In this document: piece after piece, positions 44,601 through 52,004 of the stretch
Layout of the letters: every line of letters begins with the position of its first letter
Position numbering within the stretch: position 1 is the stretch's first letter
NCBI RefSeq assembly: GCF_964204645.1
Contig: NC_134028.1
Location: forward strand, 16,049,263 to 16,109,262
Origin: Tubulanus polymorphus
Lineage: Eukaryota; Nemertea; Palaeonemertea; Tubulaniformes; Tubulanidae
Direction of reading: 5' to 3'
Length of the DNA stretch: 60,000 bases
Made by a program: the position numbers and the translations under genes
The notes under the pieces: model-generated
What the model saw: the letters and a program-made list of their open reading frames with translations, nothing else
Told to the model about the DNA's origin: nothing
Database searches by the model: none

Positions 44601-47600
44601 AGCTCTGCACTTACATTTTTTTAGATTTGGTAACCTAATGTTTGCAATATGTTTTCGTGCCTTTTTGTGGTAAGCAATCATAATAAAAGTTTTTCTACTG
44701 GCTACACAGGGAATCAATTTGAGAGTAATTGTGACTGCTGGTTCATTTATTAAGTGTGTAGAGTGCAGTAGTGTCTTAACCGATTCGGATTTTTTTCTTT
44801 ATTTTGGCGCAAGGTCTCAAAAACTCCTTATGGAGAACACTGTGTAGTGGGAATATGCTCCAAAATGGCTAATTAACACAACAAAATGACTGTAGCAGCC
44901 ATCTTGGATGACCTTTATATATCAACCAGGCCGGGGTCCAGGGACACCATGCCCACTAGGGAAGTGCTCAACAATCTAAAAATTTCAATATTCAACGCCC
45001 CCCTGGTGATCATATGCAAAAACCAATGACCTTGAACTCGCCCAATCATAGCACATGACATGAGCAACAACTTTGCGATGGATCATGGTAAAAAAATATG
45101 CCTAGGTACCAACATGATAAGGTTATACTAAGTTATTCTACTATTCACCCCCTCCCCCCTGGTGGCCATATACAAAAACCAATGACCTTGAAACTCACCA
45201 CAATCATAGAACACGTTATGAGCTAAAACTTTCCACTGATTGTGGTTACAAAATATCCTTCAATATATGTATCAATATAATGTGGAAAAACATTTTTCCA
45301 CCTACAAATGAGTACTGATGACACAATGGCCGCCTATTGCGTAAAATTTGGCTGATCAAAAATACTTGTCTTTCCAAATAATACCCATCACAAATTGCAT
45401 TGAAAAATGGCAAACCAGTAGGAAGCTACAGGACTCAGAATTCAGACCAAAATTGCCATTTTTGGGCACAAAAAAAAGGTCATAGGACGGCCATCTTGAT
45501 TCCAACCGGCTCAATATTTCTTAAGCTTATTATGCAGGGATAAAAACAGAGGCCCTTAAAAAATGCAGATATATTGGAAATAAAAGTATTAGGCTAACTG
45601 GTGCTGGTCAAGCCAGCAGCCACAAGCACCGAAGGTGTGACGACCCTAAGGCTATTAAGTCTTCAGTCTTCAGGCATTGGCATGCGAAAATACCCTTCTT
45701 AGCCACACGGGTTTGCAGCAGTTTCTTCAACTTACCAGCTAACTCTTCCTCCATCCGGCTCGAGGGACTAGAAAATGTCGGCAAAACCAACTTACGGCAA
45801 AGTAGTAAGAGCGAAGAGTGTGATGTCAAGCTGAAGTCTATTTTTTAACTGAACAACATTCATAAAATTACATGGGTTTAGGCCTATATAGTAAGGTAGG
45901 TTGACAATAAAGTTTACTGTAGAAAAATAGTGCCAGACACTGATTTTGCACAATAATTTGGACCTAGGTGAACTATATTACAATACAAATATTTGTGGAG
46001 TTCATGCAACCATCAACTTACTGGAAATAAATACAGTGGACAGATTGAAAGATCAAAATAAAATAAATGACCATAAAAATGGAATAATAATGTGATAAAT
46101 CTGTAACACCATCAATTCCAACCTCTACGATGCTCCTATGAAAAAATTTGTAGTGTGTATATCCAGTTGGTTATAATTCGATCCACCAGGAGCTAACTTA
46201 AATTTACTTGCAGAGCCATTCTATAAGGACAACAAAGTCGATCCTAAAAATGTGTATAAGGTACAGATTTTTGTGAACAACAAATATTGCCGCCAGTTGG
46301 CCAACTTGATTCTGATTAGGGACAGTTTTTGGTCTGCAGATGTGTCCAGGGTGAATCGATTATCAAGTCGATCATTTGAAACATCTTTGGTACTTCCCAA
46401 AATAGTAAAAAACCATAGTAAATGCAAAAAGTACAAGTTAACGCAATAGCATCGCTGGAACTAGAGTCCCACGTGGGCTAAAGATGAAAACAAACCTGGT
46501 GGTAAATTGTAGTATGATTGAAGTAACGTAGCTGGGTAAGTCACTTCAGAAGCATCTTCTATTTCGTTTTCACTATCAGTGAGGTCAGGCGGACTTCCAG
46601 GAGGAGGTCCAACAGGTTTTCCCCAATGTCGTTGCGTTGTTGATGGTACCAAACTTGAGAATATAAAGATATTACAAATCATGTGCCTAAAAATCATAGC
46701 AATCAATAAGCGGATACCTACATGATAATACACAGAGTTCACGGAGTTTTCTAGCACATTTATGCCATGTAATATATATTCTTTTTTTAAGGAATTATGT
46801 GCATCTACTAATGTGCAAGAATATATTTCTGTGGAGTAAAGTGATGGAGGTAGGCACTTAGCTTTCACATAGGGCCTAATAGGTACCATGTATCAAAACA
46901 CAAAGGACCCAAGGTGGAGCAGCATTTCCATTAAATGTTATTTTTTATAAGAAAATTGTCCTGAAACTGTAGACCATAGTGGGAACAGACTTTAATGTGG
47001 CTATTTTACACACAAACGACTGTGGCAGCCATCTCAGATGACCTGTATATGTCAAAAACAATAAGGCTGTATATGTCACAAACAATAGGGGTCATCCTCC
47101 TTCCATCACAAAACAACAAATCAAGTAATAAGAATTGGTCTGAAATTGTAGACTGTAGACCAGGAACAAGCTCAAATAGAATGACACAAGAGCCTCAGCC
47201 TCTAATGCCCCGGCCTGGAATTCTGTCACATGAAGTTATTGGGTTGGTGGTGAATGTGTTGGAAATAACGTATTTCAAAAATTTAATTGTTTGAATAATA
47301 TTAGACATGTGTACAAAGTTTAAAGAATTGGCCAACAGTTGCAGCTCAAGGCAGTTCTTCCCTGGTGGCCATAAGTTGAATCTTAATTGTGGTTCTGCCT
47401 TTAAACCAGGTGACATCACCATTGTTAGTGAAAATAATCTTGCATCGTTTGAAAACAGTAACCAAATGTTTCAGAACAGTATTTTTCATGGGGAGATTCT
47501 CTCTTTTCTGTCCCCACTGCCAGTGAAAAGTTTGAAAATCTAAAAGAATTAAGGCTACCCCATAACTCAAGTTGTTACCCGCAAAAATAGTATCTTGTTA

Positions 47601-48377
47601 AGAGTGATCGGCGGGTTCACACCCAAAATCTAAGTAACAAGGAACATAGAATGATATTACAAAGGGGTTATTTAGGTTCTACAGAGATTAAGTACAACTA
47701 TATATGGATGAATAGATTTGAATTTGCAGTCTTACAGAATGAGAATAAACAAGGTCCTTGGAGTCAAGGTAGGGGTTCCTGATAGTATGTGGCATCTAAA
47801 TACGCAGTAGCAATATTTTCATATCATACACCCATATGCTGTGATAAATTTGACCCAAGTCGTTACAATTCAAATAGAGGCCCACACAGCTTAAACCTTC
47901 AGGATGAAATAGAACTATTTAGTATTGAATGCTCTACAAAAAGATATATTAAGGTAACAAGATTGAAAATACTTAAGGTGCACTTGCAGAACCGAGGGTT
48001 CAAGGTAAGGCTTTACAGCAAAATTGTTCATTGTTCGTTTTCTGGTCACATGAATGAGGCTTTGTTCCACAGGGGCCATATTTATCTCAGTAAAACGTGT
48101 AAGAAGGGAGTCAATTCACTCAGGTAAGTCTGATGTGTATCAAAATTATCAAAAATGCAAAAAAATAACTGTTTGGGCGGACGATGGACAAAAAGTGAAC
48201 ACAATTGCCCATTAACACTCAAGTCCTGATTGCACAAAAACTTTCAAATCCAGTCAATGATTATTTTCATATATCATACTCACTCAAATGCAGACTTTTT
48301 CAAAATTCCCTTTGGCAGCACATTCGGCAGCATAGGAGTTGGTTGGGGTTTATCTGGTAGTGGGATCTGAGCAGTGG
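14578..48377 (-). CDS. WBP11: WBP11-like splicing-associated protein, C-terminal eight exons (spliced)
   Basis: Eight minus-strand exons join with consistent phases at every junction: 48377-48284, 46653-46496, 43831-43784, 36815-36625, 34572-34281, 32524-32363, 23182-22901 and 14687-14578. They give 444 residues and a stop. Landmarks shared with vertebrate WBP11 appear in order: IPLPD and GILKKSAF, a GPPPGSPP segment, an acidic DDDEDDQ stretch after LQLKMLKMAGQQ, the Pro-rich PPGPPPGRPPG block, VLSAPPSIMKPL, TKFMPTSLRVKR, and the C-terminal KTKDDVYDMFMREMEDFL. WBP11 is a nuclear, spliceosome-linked protein that binds WW domains through its proline motifs. The N-terminal part (roughly 180 residues in human) was not found in the window. 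All introns are element-rich. Confidence 0.88.
16193..16248. repeat. Two copies of a perfect 12-bp palindrome GTCACCGGTGAC
   Basis: Copies at 16193-16204 and 16237-16248, 44 bases apart start to start, lie in an AT-rich WBP11 intron. Each is its own reverse complement. They could be a duplicated dimer-binding site or remnants of a palindromic element end. Confidence 0.6.
17076..19230 (-). mobile_element. Internally deleted DIRS copy with both ends
   Basis: The left end and left ITR (17076 to about 17235) and right ITR (about 19134-19230) match the element at 7682-13840. Between them are parts of the recombinase (about 17540-18650, including HQVR) and the C-terminal RT-RNase H region (about 18660-19120), all broken by stops and small indels. 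About 3.7 kb corresponding to 10.0-13.7 kb of the full copy is missing. The internal complementary region is also gone: CCATAGGAAAGGG joins directly to TTTGCTAGACTAGCC. A foreign 0.2-kb segment interrupts it at about 18143-18366. Confidence 0.8.
18143..18366. mobile_element. Short insertion inside the deleted DIRS copy
   Basis: The DIRS homology stops at CCTCCATTAC and resumes after a second CATTAC with CTTCCTCAAAATTGGACAGATCCC, so CATTAC is a likely target duplication. The insert contains a GGGGGGAGGTGTGGATGCCCC segment resembling G-rich repeats near 14.87, 20.37 and 22.31 kb. Confidence 0.5.
20503..20913. repeat. Interspersed repeat copy with 3' hairpin
   Basis: The segment shares with 40.2-40.64 kb the phrases GAATTCGGGCCAAAATTGAC, TTTTTGGGCTGAAGATGTGTC and ACTGGATTCCGTCTACG. 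It ends in TAGCCCGCTGGGACCAAGTGGGCTA, a short stem-loop. No coding content is visible. Confidence 0.6.
21630..21812 (-). mobile_element. tRNA-derived SINE
   Basis: On the minus strand the head reads GAGGCGCAGTGGCTGAGTGG. A box-A-like TGGCTGAGTGG lies at 21802-21792 and a box-B-like GGTTCAAACTC at 21749-21739, 43 bases apart, as in RNA polymerase III promoters derived from Ser/Leu-type tRNAs. It does not fold as an intact tRNA. The 3' end is uncertain. It lies in the last WBP11 intron in the same orientation as the gene. Confidence 0.6.
22901..23182 (-). CDS. WBP11: WBP11 exon: VLSAPP and RVKR conserved C-terminal region
   Basis: The 282-nt exon lies between TCTAATTTTAG and A|GTAAGT. It encodes VLPQQIIRQPSTV, NPNVLSAPPSIMKPL, then ATIEAKPQIKHQIG and TKFMPTSLRVKRD. 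The vertebrate protein has NPGVLSAPP, ATISAKPQI and TRFVPTALRVRR in the same order, so the identification is firm. Confidence 0.92.
23183..25660. other. WBP11 intron, no gene recognised
   Basis: AT-rich sequence with only short frames. The notable structure is an imperfect inverted repeat at 24901-24962 (CACACGCGTGGCAACAGT against ACTGTTGCCAAAACGCGTGTG). Confidence 0.4.
24901..24962. repeat. Inverted repeat around ACGCGTG/GGCAACAGT
   Basis: The left arm is CACACGCGTGGCAACAGT and the right arm is ACTGTTGCC plus ACGCGTGTG with a three-base spacer mismatch. The loop is about 23 bases. Related ACACGCGTGGC text recurs near 35.77 and 57.23 kb, so this is probably part of a dispersed repeat. Confidence 0.55.
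25665..26186. repeat. Hairpin-ended repeat start plus truncated MITE copy
   Basis: AACAAGAGGCCCGTGGGCCTTAT at 25670 is a small hairpin typical of one end of the interspersed elements here. From about 25998 the sequence is a diverged copy of the left part of the MITE at 32929-33693 (AAAGTCTGTCTCAGTCCAGTTTGC), cut off at 26186 where the CR1/Jockey-like unit begins. Confidence 0.5.
26215..26745 (+). pseudogene. CR1/Jockey-like non-LTR reverse transcriptase fragment
   Basis: Broken plus-strand frames read MDFDKAFDKVQ and INDRSLKWLSSYI, typical of motif A and the following helix in CR1/Jockey-clade RTs. Several stops and frameshifts are present. The unit is colinear with 37255-37795, including the shared lead-in ATAAATATAGCTGCAAAGCAG, so both come from one family. 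Confidence 0.6.
26750..27310. repeat. GTTCGAAC-rich degenerate repeat array, copy 1
   Basis: A quasi-periodic field of TTTGTTCGAACGAAAACAAT-type words in both orientations, spaced roughly 30-45 bases, forming many short inverted repeats. It starts with AACCCAGGTTCA and TATAATGAAAAGACTATTTAG, as does the array at 38.8 kb. No coding sense is evident. It fits no repeat class I can name. Confidence 0.6.
27310..27600. repeat. GTCGCAAC-rich segment with hairpin
   Basis: GC-richer than its surroundings, with TTGCGAC/GTCGCAA words recurring in both orientations. The best stem is CTTGCGACGC (27326-27335) with GCGTCGCAAG (27348-27357), with a 12-base loop. Probably a palindromic transposable-element fragment; I cannot assign a family. 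Confidence 0.45.
27732..30141 (-). mobile_element. Truncated DIRS copy with internal deletion
   Basis: The segment matches the DIRS element at 7.7-10.9 kb, with left ITR, internal complementary region (about 27903-28005), the N-terminal recombinase part and most of RT-RNase H. About 730 bp of recombinase corresponding to about 8242-8969 is deleted (junction near 28250-28262). The copy stops at 30141, inside RT, so Gag and the right ITR are missing. The outermost 25 bases of the left end are absent. Frames are broken into pieces (28458-29030, 28805-29704, 29711-30102). Confidence 0.85.
30615..30673. repeat. 20-bp stem hairpin
   Basis: GATATTCTTGTTAGCCCACC (30615-30634) pairs with GGTGGGCGAACAAGAATATC (30654-30673) with one mismatch around a 19-base loop. 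It probably marks the end of a non-autonomous element. It is short for a microRNA precursor. Confidence 0.7.
31050..32066. mobile_element. Non-autonomous element with five 145-bp tandem units, copy A
   Basis: GACCTTGACC recurs at 31311, 31458, 31603, 31748 and 31893, so the period is 145-147 bp. Each unit also contains GAGCCCGGAAAT and a CCATCCAT(T/A)AA block. The 5' part is ACTGATGCCCCCACATCAGGTG and the 3' end is AGTATGCCCCCACA. The same element occurs at 52.0-52.89 kb. The layout (tandem core, palindromic end) resembles helentron-derived HINE or 'pearl' elements. It lies in a WBP11 intron. Confidence 0.75.
32363..32524 (-). CDS. WBP11: WBP11 exon: proline-rich WW-binding block
   Basis: The 162-nt exon lies between AATGTTTTCAG and G|GTGAGT. 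It is almost entirely Pro/Gly/Arg (PPPGVPPVMYRPPLP, RMLPPGPPPGRPPG, PRGPIPRAPP). In WBP11 the equivalent block binds WW domains through PPGPP/PGR-type motifs. The opposite strand is also open across it because of the skewed codons; that frame is a shadow. Confidence 0.88.
32929..33693. mobile_element. MITE with about 24-bp inverted repeats
   Basis: The left end AAGTCTGTCTCAGTCCAGTTTGC (32931 on) and right end GCAAACTGGGCTTAGACAGACTTTA (to 33693) are inverted copies with two or three differences. TA or TTAA lies at the ends. A truncated relative starts near 25998. No coding content is visible. Confidence 0.55.
34000..34200. repeat. Hairpin-ended repeat close to a WBP11 exon
   Basis: The segment ends in AATAGCCCGCTGAGACTTAG...AAGTGGGCTAAAAT, the same 3' hairpin type as near 20.9 kb. 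Its end lies about 70 bases from the donor of the exon at 34281-34572. Confidence 0.5.
34281..34572 (-). CDS. WBP11: WBP11 exon: acidic stretch and Ser/Thr-rich linker
   Basis: The 292-nt exon lies between CTTGTTTAG and G|GTAAGT. It starts with DDDEDDQHPAIDYEGDEKK and ends in short repeats (SGTHSGTHSGLPP). It begins in phase 0 and ends with one base, fitting the neighbours. Conservation is weak apart from the acidic start, as in this part of the vertebrate protein. Confidence 0.8.
34905..35420 (-). pseudogene. Penelope-like element 3' fragment (RT end and GIY-YIG region)
   Basis: Reading right to left, one frame contains KRPVVAYRRRRILKDMLVHS and CGYWYEQMQQC, followed by HFRSSGHNPSDL. After a frameshift near 35030-35070, another gives REGFWQYRLKTLTPFGLNLDD. 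That order and the RLKTLxPxGLN end resemble the C-terminal RT and GIY-YIG endonuclease regions of Penelope-like elements. The upstream RT core is not seen. It lies in the intron between WBP11 exons 34572 and 36625. Confidence 0.5.
36255..36490. repeat. 61-bp minisatellite, four units
   Basis: TTAATGGAG recurs at 36259, 36320, 36381 and 36439 (periods 61, 61, 58). Each unit reads GTGGAAGGAGTTGAGCTTTT and then CTATGAAT. It ends about 135 bases from the WBP11 exon at 36625-36815 and could vary in copy number. Confidence 0.8.
36625..36815 (-). CDS. WBP11: WBP11 exon: IRFHDD/LQLKMLKMAGQ segment
   Basis: The 191-nt exon lies between TTTTTTCTACTAG and CAG|GTTTGT. It encodes KQRKIRFHDDLSKRT, an acidic linker, and TPLQLKMLKMAGQQLP, which corresponds to the VRFADMPGKS...LTPLQAMMLRMAGQEIP part of vertebrate WBP11. 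It ends in phase 0, as the next exon requires. Confidence 0.85.
37255..37795 (+). pseudogene. CR1/Jockey-like non-LTR reverse transcriptase fragment
   Basis: Plus-strand frames carry FIKGRSTNSQ, GFQKAFDKVHQ, INDGSLKWLSSFLGTKQVA and INGTVSSW, then in a second frame GVTQGS and LFTVLINDV. These are motif A, the following helix and motif B of CR1/Jockey-type RTs. The motif-A Asp is changed and frames are broken. It is the better preserved of two copies (the other is at 26215-26745). Confidence 0.65.
37929..38795. mobile_element. Hairpin-ended non-autonomous repeat
   Basis: AGCTCCGCTG occurs at 37951 near the start and again at 38760-38769, where it pairs with CAGCGGAGCT (38781-38790) around an 11-base loop. 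A CGGACGGACGGACGACGACG tract precedes the hairpin. This is the end structure of helentron/HINE-like elements; the assignment is inference. Confidence 0.55.
38800..39450. repeat. GTTCGAAC-rich degenerate repeat array, copy 2
   Basis: It opens with AAACCCAGGTTCA and TATAATGAAAAGACTATTTAG, as does the array at 26750. It then runs through repeated GAACGAAAACAATTCTGTTC and GATCGAACAATA words in both orientations. Both arrays follow, at different distances, CR1/Jockey-like fragments. Confidence 0.6.
39577..40640. repeat. Interspersed repeat with tandem CCCCCTGGTG units
   Basis: Three units of TATTCAACGCCCCCTGGTGA plus CCTTGAAACTCACCACAATC occur about 135-180 bases apart, followed by the AAGATGGCCGCC and TTTTTGGGCTGAAGATATGTC blocks. 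It ends with CAAGTGGGCTAAAA. Partial copies are at 43.0-43.4 and 44.9-45.5 kb. Confidence 0.6.
41000..42990. other. WBP11 intron, no gene recognised
   Basis: AT-rich. A small stem-loop ACCTTCATGAC-AAC-GTCATGAAGGT lies near 41622. The words up to GATTGATCATTGCAAGTC near 41745-41763 match the flank of the DIRS copy at 27731. No exon-like frame with splice sites was seen. Confidence 0.35.
43784..43831 (-). CDS. WBP11: WBP11 48-nt microexon
   Basis: The exon is bounded by CACTTTTTTCAG and GTAAGT. It adds 16 residues (PGLDSLVSDRGVDKL with split codons at both ends) and keeps the reading frame whether included or skipped. The phases (enters with two bases, leaves with one) match both neighbours. 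The sequence is not one I can align to human WBP11, so support comes from splice sites and phase. Confidence 0.65.
   Translation of the reverse strand, partial: CLDWIHWFLTGEWTS
44925..45520. repeat. Interspersed repeat copy (CCCCTGGTG family)
   Basis: Two CCCCCTGGTG units with ACCAATGACCTTGAA, then ATGGCCGCC and GGACTCAGAATTCAGACC blocks, parallel to 39.6-40.3 kb. It is truncated before the terminal hairpin. Confidence 0.55.
46215..46482. repeat. Repeat copy abutting a WBP11 donor site
   Basis: Shares ATTGCCGCCAGTTGGCC, CAGTTTTTGGTCTGCAGATG and the terminal CCCACGTGGGCTAAA with the family near 20.5 and 40.4 kb. Its end is about 14 bases from the last base of the WBP11 exon at 46496. Confidence 0.5.
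46496..46653 (-). CDS. WBP11: WBP11 exon: GPPPGSPP segment
   Basis: The 158-nt exon lies between TTCTCAAG and an unusual donor CAG|GTTTGT. It encodes LVPSTTQRHWGKP, then VGPPPGSPPDLTDSENE, and ends YNLPP. The phases fit both neighbours. The donor is followed within about 15 bases by an interspersed repeat (46.2-46.48 kb), so the intron start is almost entirely repeat sequence. Confidence 0.75.
48284..48377 (-). CDS. WBP11: WBP11 exon (first in window): IPLPD/ILKK segment
   Basis: The 94-nt exon follows TTCTTTTAG and ends at GA|GTGAGT. It encodes TAQIPLPDKPQPTPM and LPKGILKKSAF, matching the IPLPD...SILKKTSAYG region of vertebrate WBP11. It begins with two bases of a split codon, so an upstream exon ending in phase 1 must exist. 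None was recognised between 48.4 and 60 kb. Confidence 0.85.
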
Positions 48378-49350
48378 CTAAAAGAAACCAGTTAAAGTTA
48401 TCTTAAATGGTCTATTCAGAATTGGAATGAAGATCTGAAGCTAGAAATCATTTTCTGTAGAACTAGGAGAAAGACTAGATTAAAGAATGAAGCGAAATGT
48501 CCATTGTTTTGAAAATCATTAATTTTCAGCAGATTATGATGGTACTTGGACACAACACTGATGGCAGATAGCTAAACAAGTGTACACAAATTCAGGACTG
48601 ATCCATTCAACAGAGTAAAAGATTTTACGTTGCTGAATTTAGGTACTATGAATGTGTTCTTGCTCAGGGGTTTTAGCTTGGCGGCCCACTATGCTACAGC
48701 ACTTTACCGCCACATAAATAAGATTCGCCACGCTTAAAAAAATTCCATCACGCTTAAAAAATGATTGGGAGCTTATCTACTAATCATACAATGGTTTACA
48801 CGCTCAACTCTATTATCAGTGCATCAATAGACTTCACAGCTCCATGTCTAGTGTAGTAAAGCCTCTATACGTCAATACTTGTATAATTTTGCGCGAGTGC
48901 GTGCTGCAATTCTGGTAGTATGCATATCCATCCACAAATTCAAGTTCTTGATTTACTCGTTTGATCGTGCTAATCAGAACCGGAAATTGGAACCTAAATC
49001 CACCATGTTTTAGTTCATTTGCAATGAAAATCTGTCGCTTCAAGTTTTCAATGAGTGATATTTTACATACTATATATCGTTAGCGTAATCCTTTAAATAT
49101 GATACCCTACCGCTACGTTGGATATGATAAAACCTCACTGCAAAGGCTTAAATCACTATAAATGTCCTAAAATTATCCTTTCCTTTTCGTTATTCATCTT
49201 TCTCAATCCTAAGGATATCGTTGTGGTGGACAATCGCCCCCACATATGGTCCCTCGAACCAGATAGTATACATCGTGACAATCGGACAATGGTAAAAATC
49301 ATGAAAATCGTTCTAAATCGTTTCGAAATAGAACGACATCGTTCGTCAAA

Positions 49351-50377
49351 ATGAATGACGTGGAACAAATCGAGGATGGCGAGCCGGAAATGAAGGACAA
49401 GGAATTTTCCGTCTCGGATCAAAAACAGGAAAAGAAAATAACAAAGGTCACGACATCATTAATTGCAGAAAAAGATGTAAGTAAAATAACAATTACAACT
49501 ACTAAGTACTGGAATTACAACTACTCCAGGAAACTACATTTGTAATCTTAGATAACCTCTCAGAGAACGACAACGGAAATTCAGATGCCTATGACCATGA
49601 GGCTGAGGAGATTCAGCATTCATACGACAAAACCGTTGCCGAGGTCAACAGTAGAATTTCGTAACACGTTGCCCCTGAAGTTGAAAGAGAAATAAATAAT
49701 TCTTAAGATATCCCATCATCAAAACCAAAAAATCATCGTTAGTCCGGGACTTGTGTGAACAAATGAAGCGGATAAAAATACCAATATTTAACGGAATCAA
49801 AGGCGATTTCCGCGTTTTCATCGACACATTCAATGAGTGTACAGGAAGAACATCGAGTTCGGCAGCATACAAAATGCTGCATTTAAAAAAGCATTTAGAG
49901 GGCAACGCTCTGAAAGCCATAGATGGATTGCCAGCATCCGAAATTGGGTATGAAACCGCATTAAAAAAATTAGAAAAGCGCTTTGGAGGGGAACGGCGGT
50001 ACTTAATAACCTTGAGACCATCAGAACCGCTAAACCACTCGCTGCTGGTGATCTCGAGGCCCTAGAAGAATTTTCTGATAGATTGGAACTAGCTGTAGTA
50101 AGCCTACGAGAACATGGTAGGAAAGAAGAATTTCAGTCGGATTCTATGTTTTATTGTGTTGTAAAATCTAAAATGCCCGTCGCTTATGTAGCCCAGTATA
50201 AGAGGTGGTTACACCGGGACATTCAGCCAGATAACTTAGAATCGTCATTATGCTGGCTTGAAATCGAACTGGCAATTCGTCAAGAAGCGCGGGAAGAAGG
50301 TCAAAAGTTCCGTCAACAGCCATCATCAGACAGAAGCACTTATTTTGGTGCCAATCACTCTAACCAAAGCAGGTGAA
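49351..50377 (+). pseudogene. BEL/Pao gag-like region, broken
   Basis: From ATG 49351 (MNDVEQIEDGEP) frames run with stops and shifts into MKRIKIPIFNG, FRVFIDTFNECTG and LKKHLEGNALKAIDGLP, the start of the Gag domain (DUF1759-like) of Pao elements. A frameshift near 49997 moves it to LNNLETIRTAKPLAAGDL and SDRLELAVVSLREHG. The frame stops at 50373-50375, where a foreign segment begins. No LTR was identified on this side. Confidence 0.7.
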
Positions 50378-50921
50378 GAGAAGCGAACACGAAAATAGAT
50401 AGGAGCCACGATTTTTCTTTTTAAAATAATAAAGACATTAAGCAAGAATAAGTTGCATTTCCTTCAAATGACAATCCACTACGATCATCGGATAAAGTTT
50501 ATTGCCACCATAGACTACCGCCCCCCTGGCTCTTTGAAGAGACAGGGAACCAGTCTTCAATTGAATTCAGAATTTATTTTACAGAAAAGCGGGTTTTATT
50601 GTGAAATTTTGTGTCAATGAAGAATGAATTGAATTGTCGGCAGCACTATGCAGCGCATGAATACCAATTTCATGAATGATAGCGCACGCTCAACCAAGGT
50701 TGGTATGCGCTGTTCAAATAACAAAGACGATTAAACAAAATCATAAAACAATGAAAAAGACAACCGATATAGCCTATATACGAAAGGAACCTAGATTTTA
50801 TTAATGCATTAAATGTGTGTAAATATCAGAGCCCAAGAAAGTTTCTAACAAAAGTTATCGACTCCCCAAGCAAGTTATCAATCCCTGTGATAGCAATATG
50901 GGCTTGCAAGCATGCAAGCCC
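50375..50921. mobile_element. Insertion inside BEL gag, hairpin-ended
   Basis: The BEL homology stops near AACCAAAGCAGGTG and resumes with CATCGAATCGAAGATAGATG. The insert starts AGAGAAGCGAACACGAAAAT and its first 150-160 bases recur at 59358-59516. It ends with GGGCTTGCAAGCATGCAAGC, a 9-bp stem with a 4-base loop. Non-coding. Confidence 0.6.
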
Positions 50922-51530
50922 ATGAAAATTCATCGAATCGAAGATAGATGGATTATCTGCGAGGAAAACAATATTTGTTTTAGATGCTTGGGCACTGGGC
51001 ATAGAGGCGGGAGCTGTCAAAGGGCGAAATGTGGTGTGACTGCAAAAGGACGCATCATAAACTCCTGCACATACAACCACGGGAAGATTCACGGTCAGAC
51101 TTGAACCCGACAGCACAAGAATTCGTGCCAGATGTAGCTCACACGCACAACACCGTCAGATCACGTGAACTCTTAGCTATGCAGACATTTCCTGTAATTC
51201 TGACAAATCAGGGCAAAGAAGAGCACATCCATGCTTTACTCGACGAGTGCTCCATAGATTGCTATCTCAGCCAGGAAACCGCAAATAAACTCGGCCTCAC
51301 TGGGACTGAAACAAGTATGAGCGTATCGGTTCTTGGCGGGAAATCGAGCACAGTTCACGGCAAGCGCGTAGACGTCTGCATTCTTGACGCCGAAAAAAGA
51401 AAATGTCAAGGGAAAATTAGCGCGTTCACGGTTCAGAAAGTTACCGGTAGAATGGAAGTAATCGACTGGAATGAAGAAAAAGATAGGTGGCCTCATCTAC
51501 AAGGCATAAATATCCCTTCAGCTGCATGAC
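50922..51530 (+). pseudogene. BEL/Pao zinc-knuckle and aspartic protease region
   Basis: The first frame has ENNICFRCLGTGHRGGSC, a Pao-type knuckle. A shift near 51030 leads to CDCKRTHHKLLH and then the protease-like frame (ELLAMQTFPVIL, HALLDECSIDCYLSQE, LGLTGTETSMSVSVLGG). The usual D-[ST]-G-type active site is DEC here, so activity is doubtful. The frame ends at TGA 51527-51529. Confidence 0.7.
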
Positions 51531-51540
51531 GTCATAAAAT

Positions 51541-52000
51541 TGACAAGTTAATAGGATTGAACGACTGCGCGCTAAGATTGCATCAATGCATTGCTGAAAT
51601 TCCTGGTAAAGCAGGTGAACCTGTTGCTCGACTAACTCCACTGGGGTGGACCTGTATAGGACCTGTACCCACCGGCGTCTATCAACTGGCTCACAGTGCA
51701 ACGTATTTCTTAAAGTCTGATGAGCTGACCGATCTCATAAAGCGTTCATGGGAACTTGACCAAGATGGTTTAAAAGATTTAAGTTTTTCGTCAGTAGAAA
51801 GAAATATAGATCTAGAAACAGCAAAAGCAATGAAACGACGTACTTGTGGCAGATACCAGGTTAAGATTCCCTGGAAGGAAAATGAGCCGGTCCTGAAAAA
51901 CAACTACCAACTTGCATTTTCCAGCTTAAAAAATACCGAACAAAAATAATGGTAAAACAACCACAGGTATCAGCTGAATACAACAAAGTCATTGAAAGCT
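51541..52000 (+). pseudogene. BEL/Pao linker between protease and RT
   Basis: Reads LIGLNDCALRLHQ, GEPVARLTPLGWTCIGP, LIKRSWELD and NYQLAFSSLKNTEQK, the segment that precedes RT in Pao pol. After a stop at 51949 the next frame continues with VIESYQKLE, up to the point where the tandem-repeat element is inserted. Confidence 0.7.
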
Positions 52001-52004
52001 ACCA

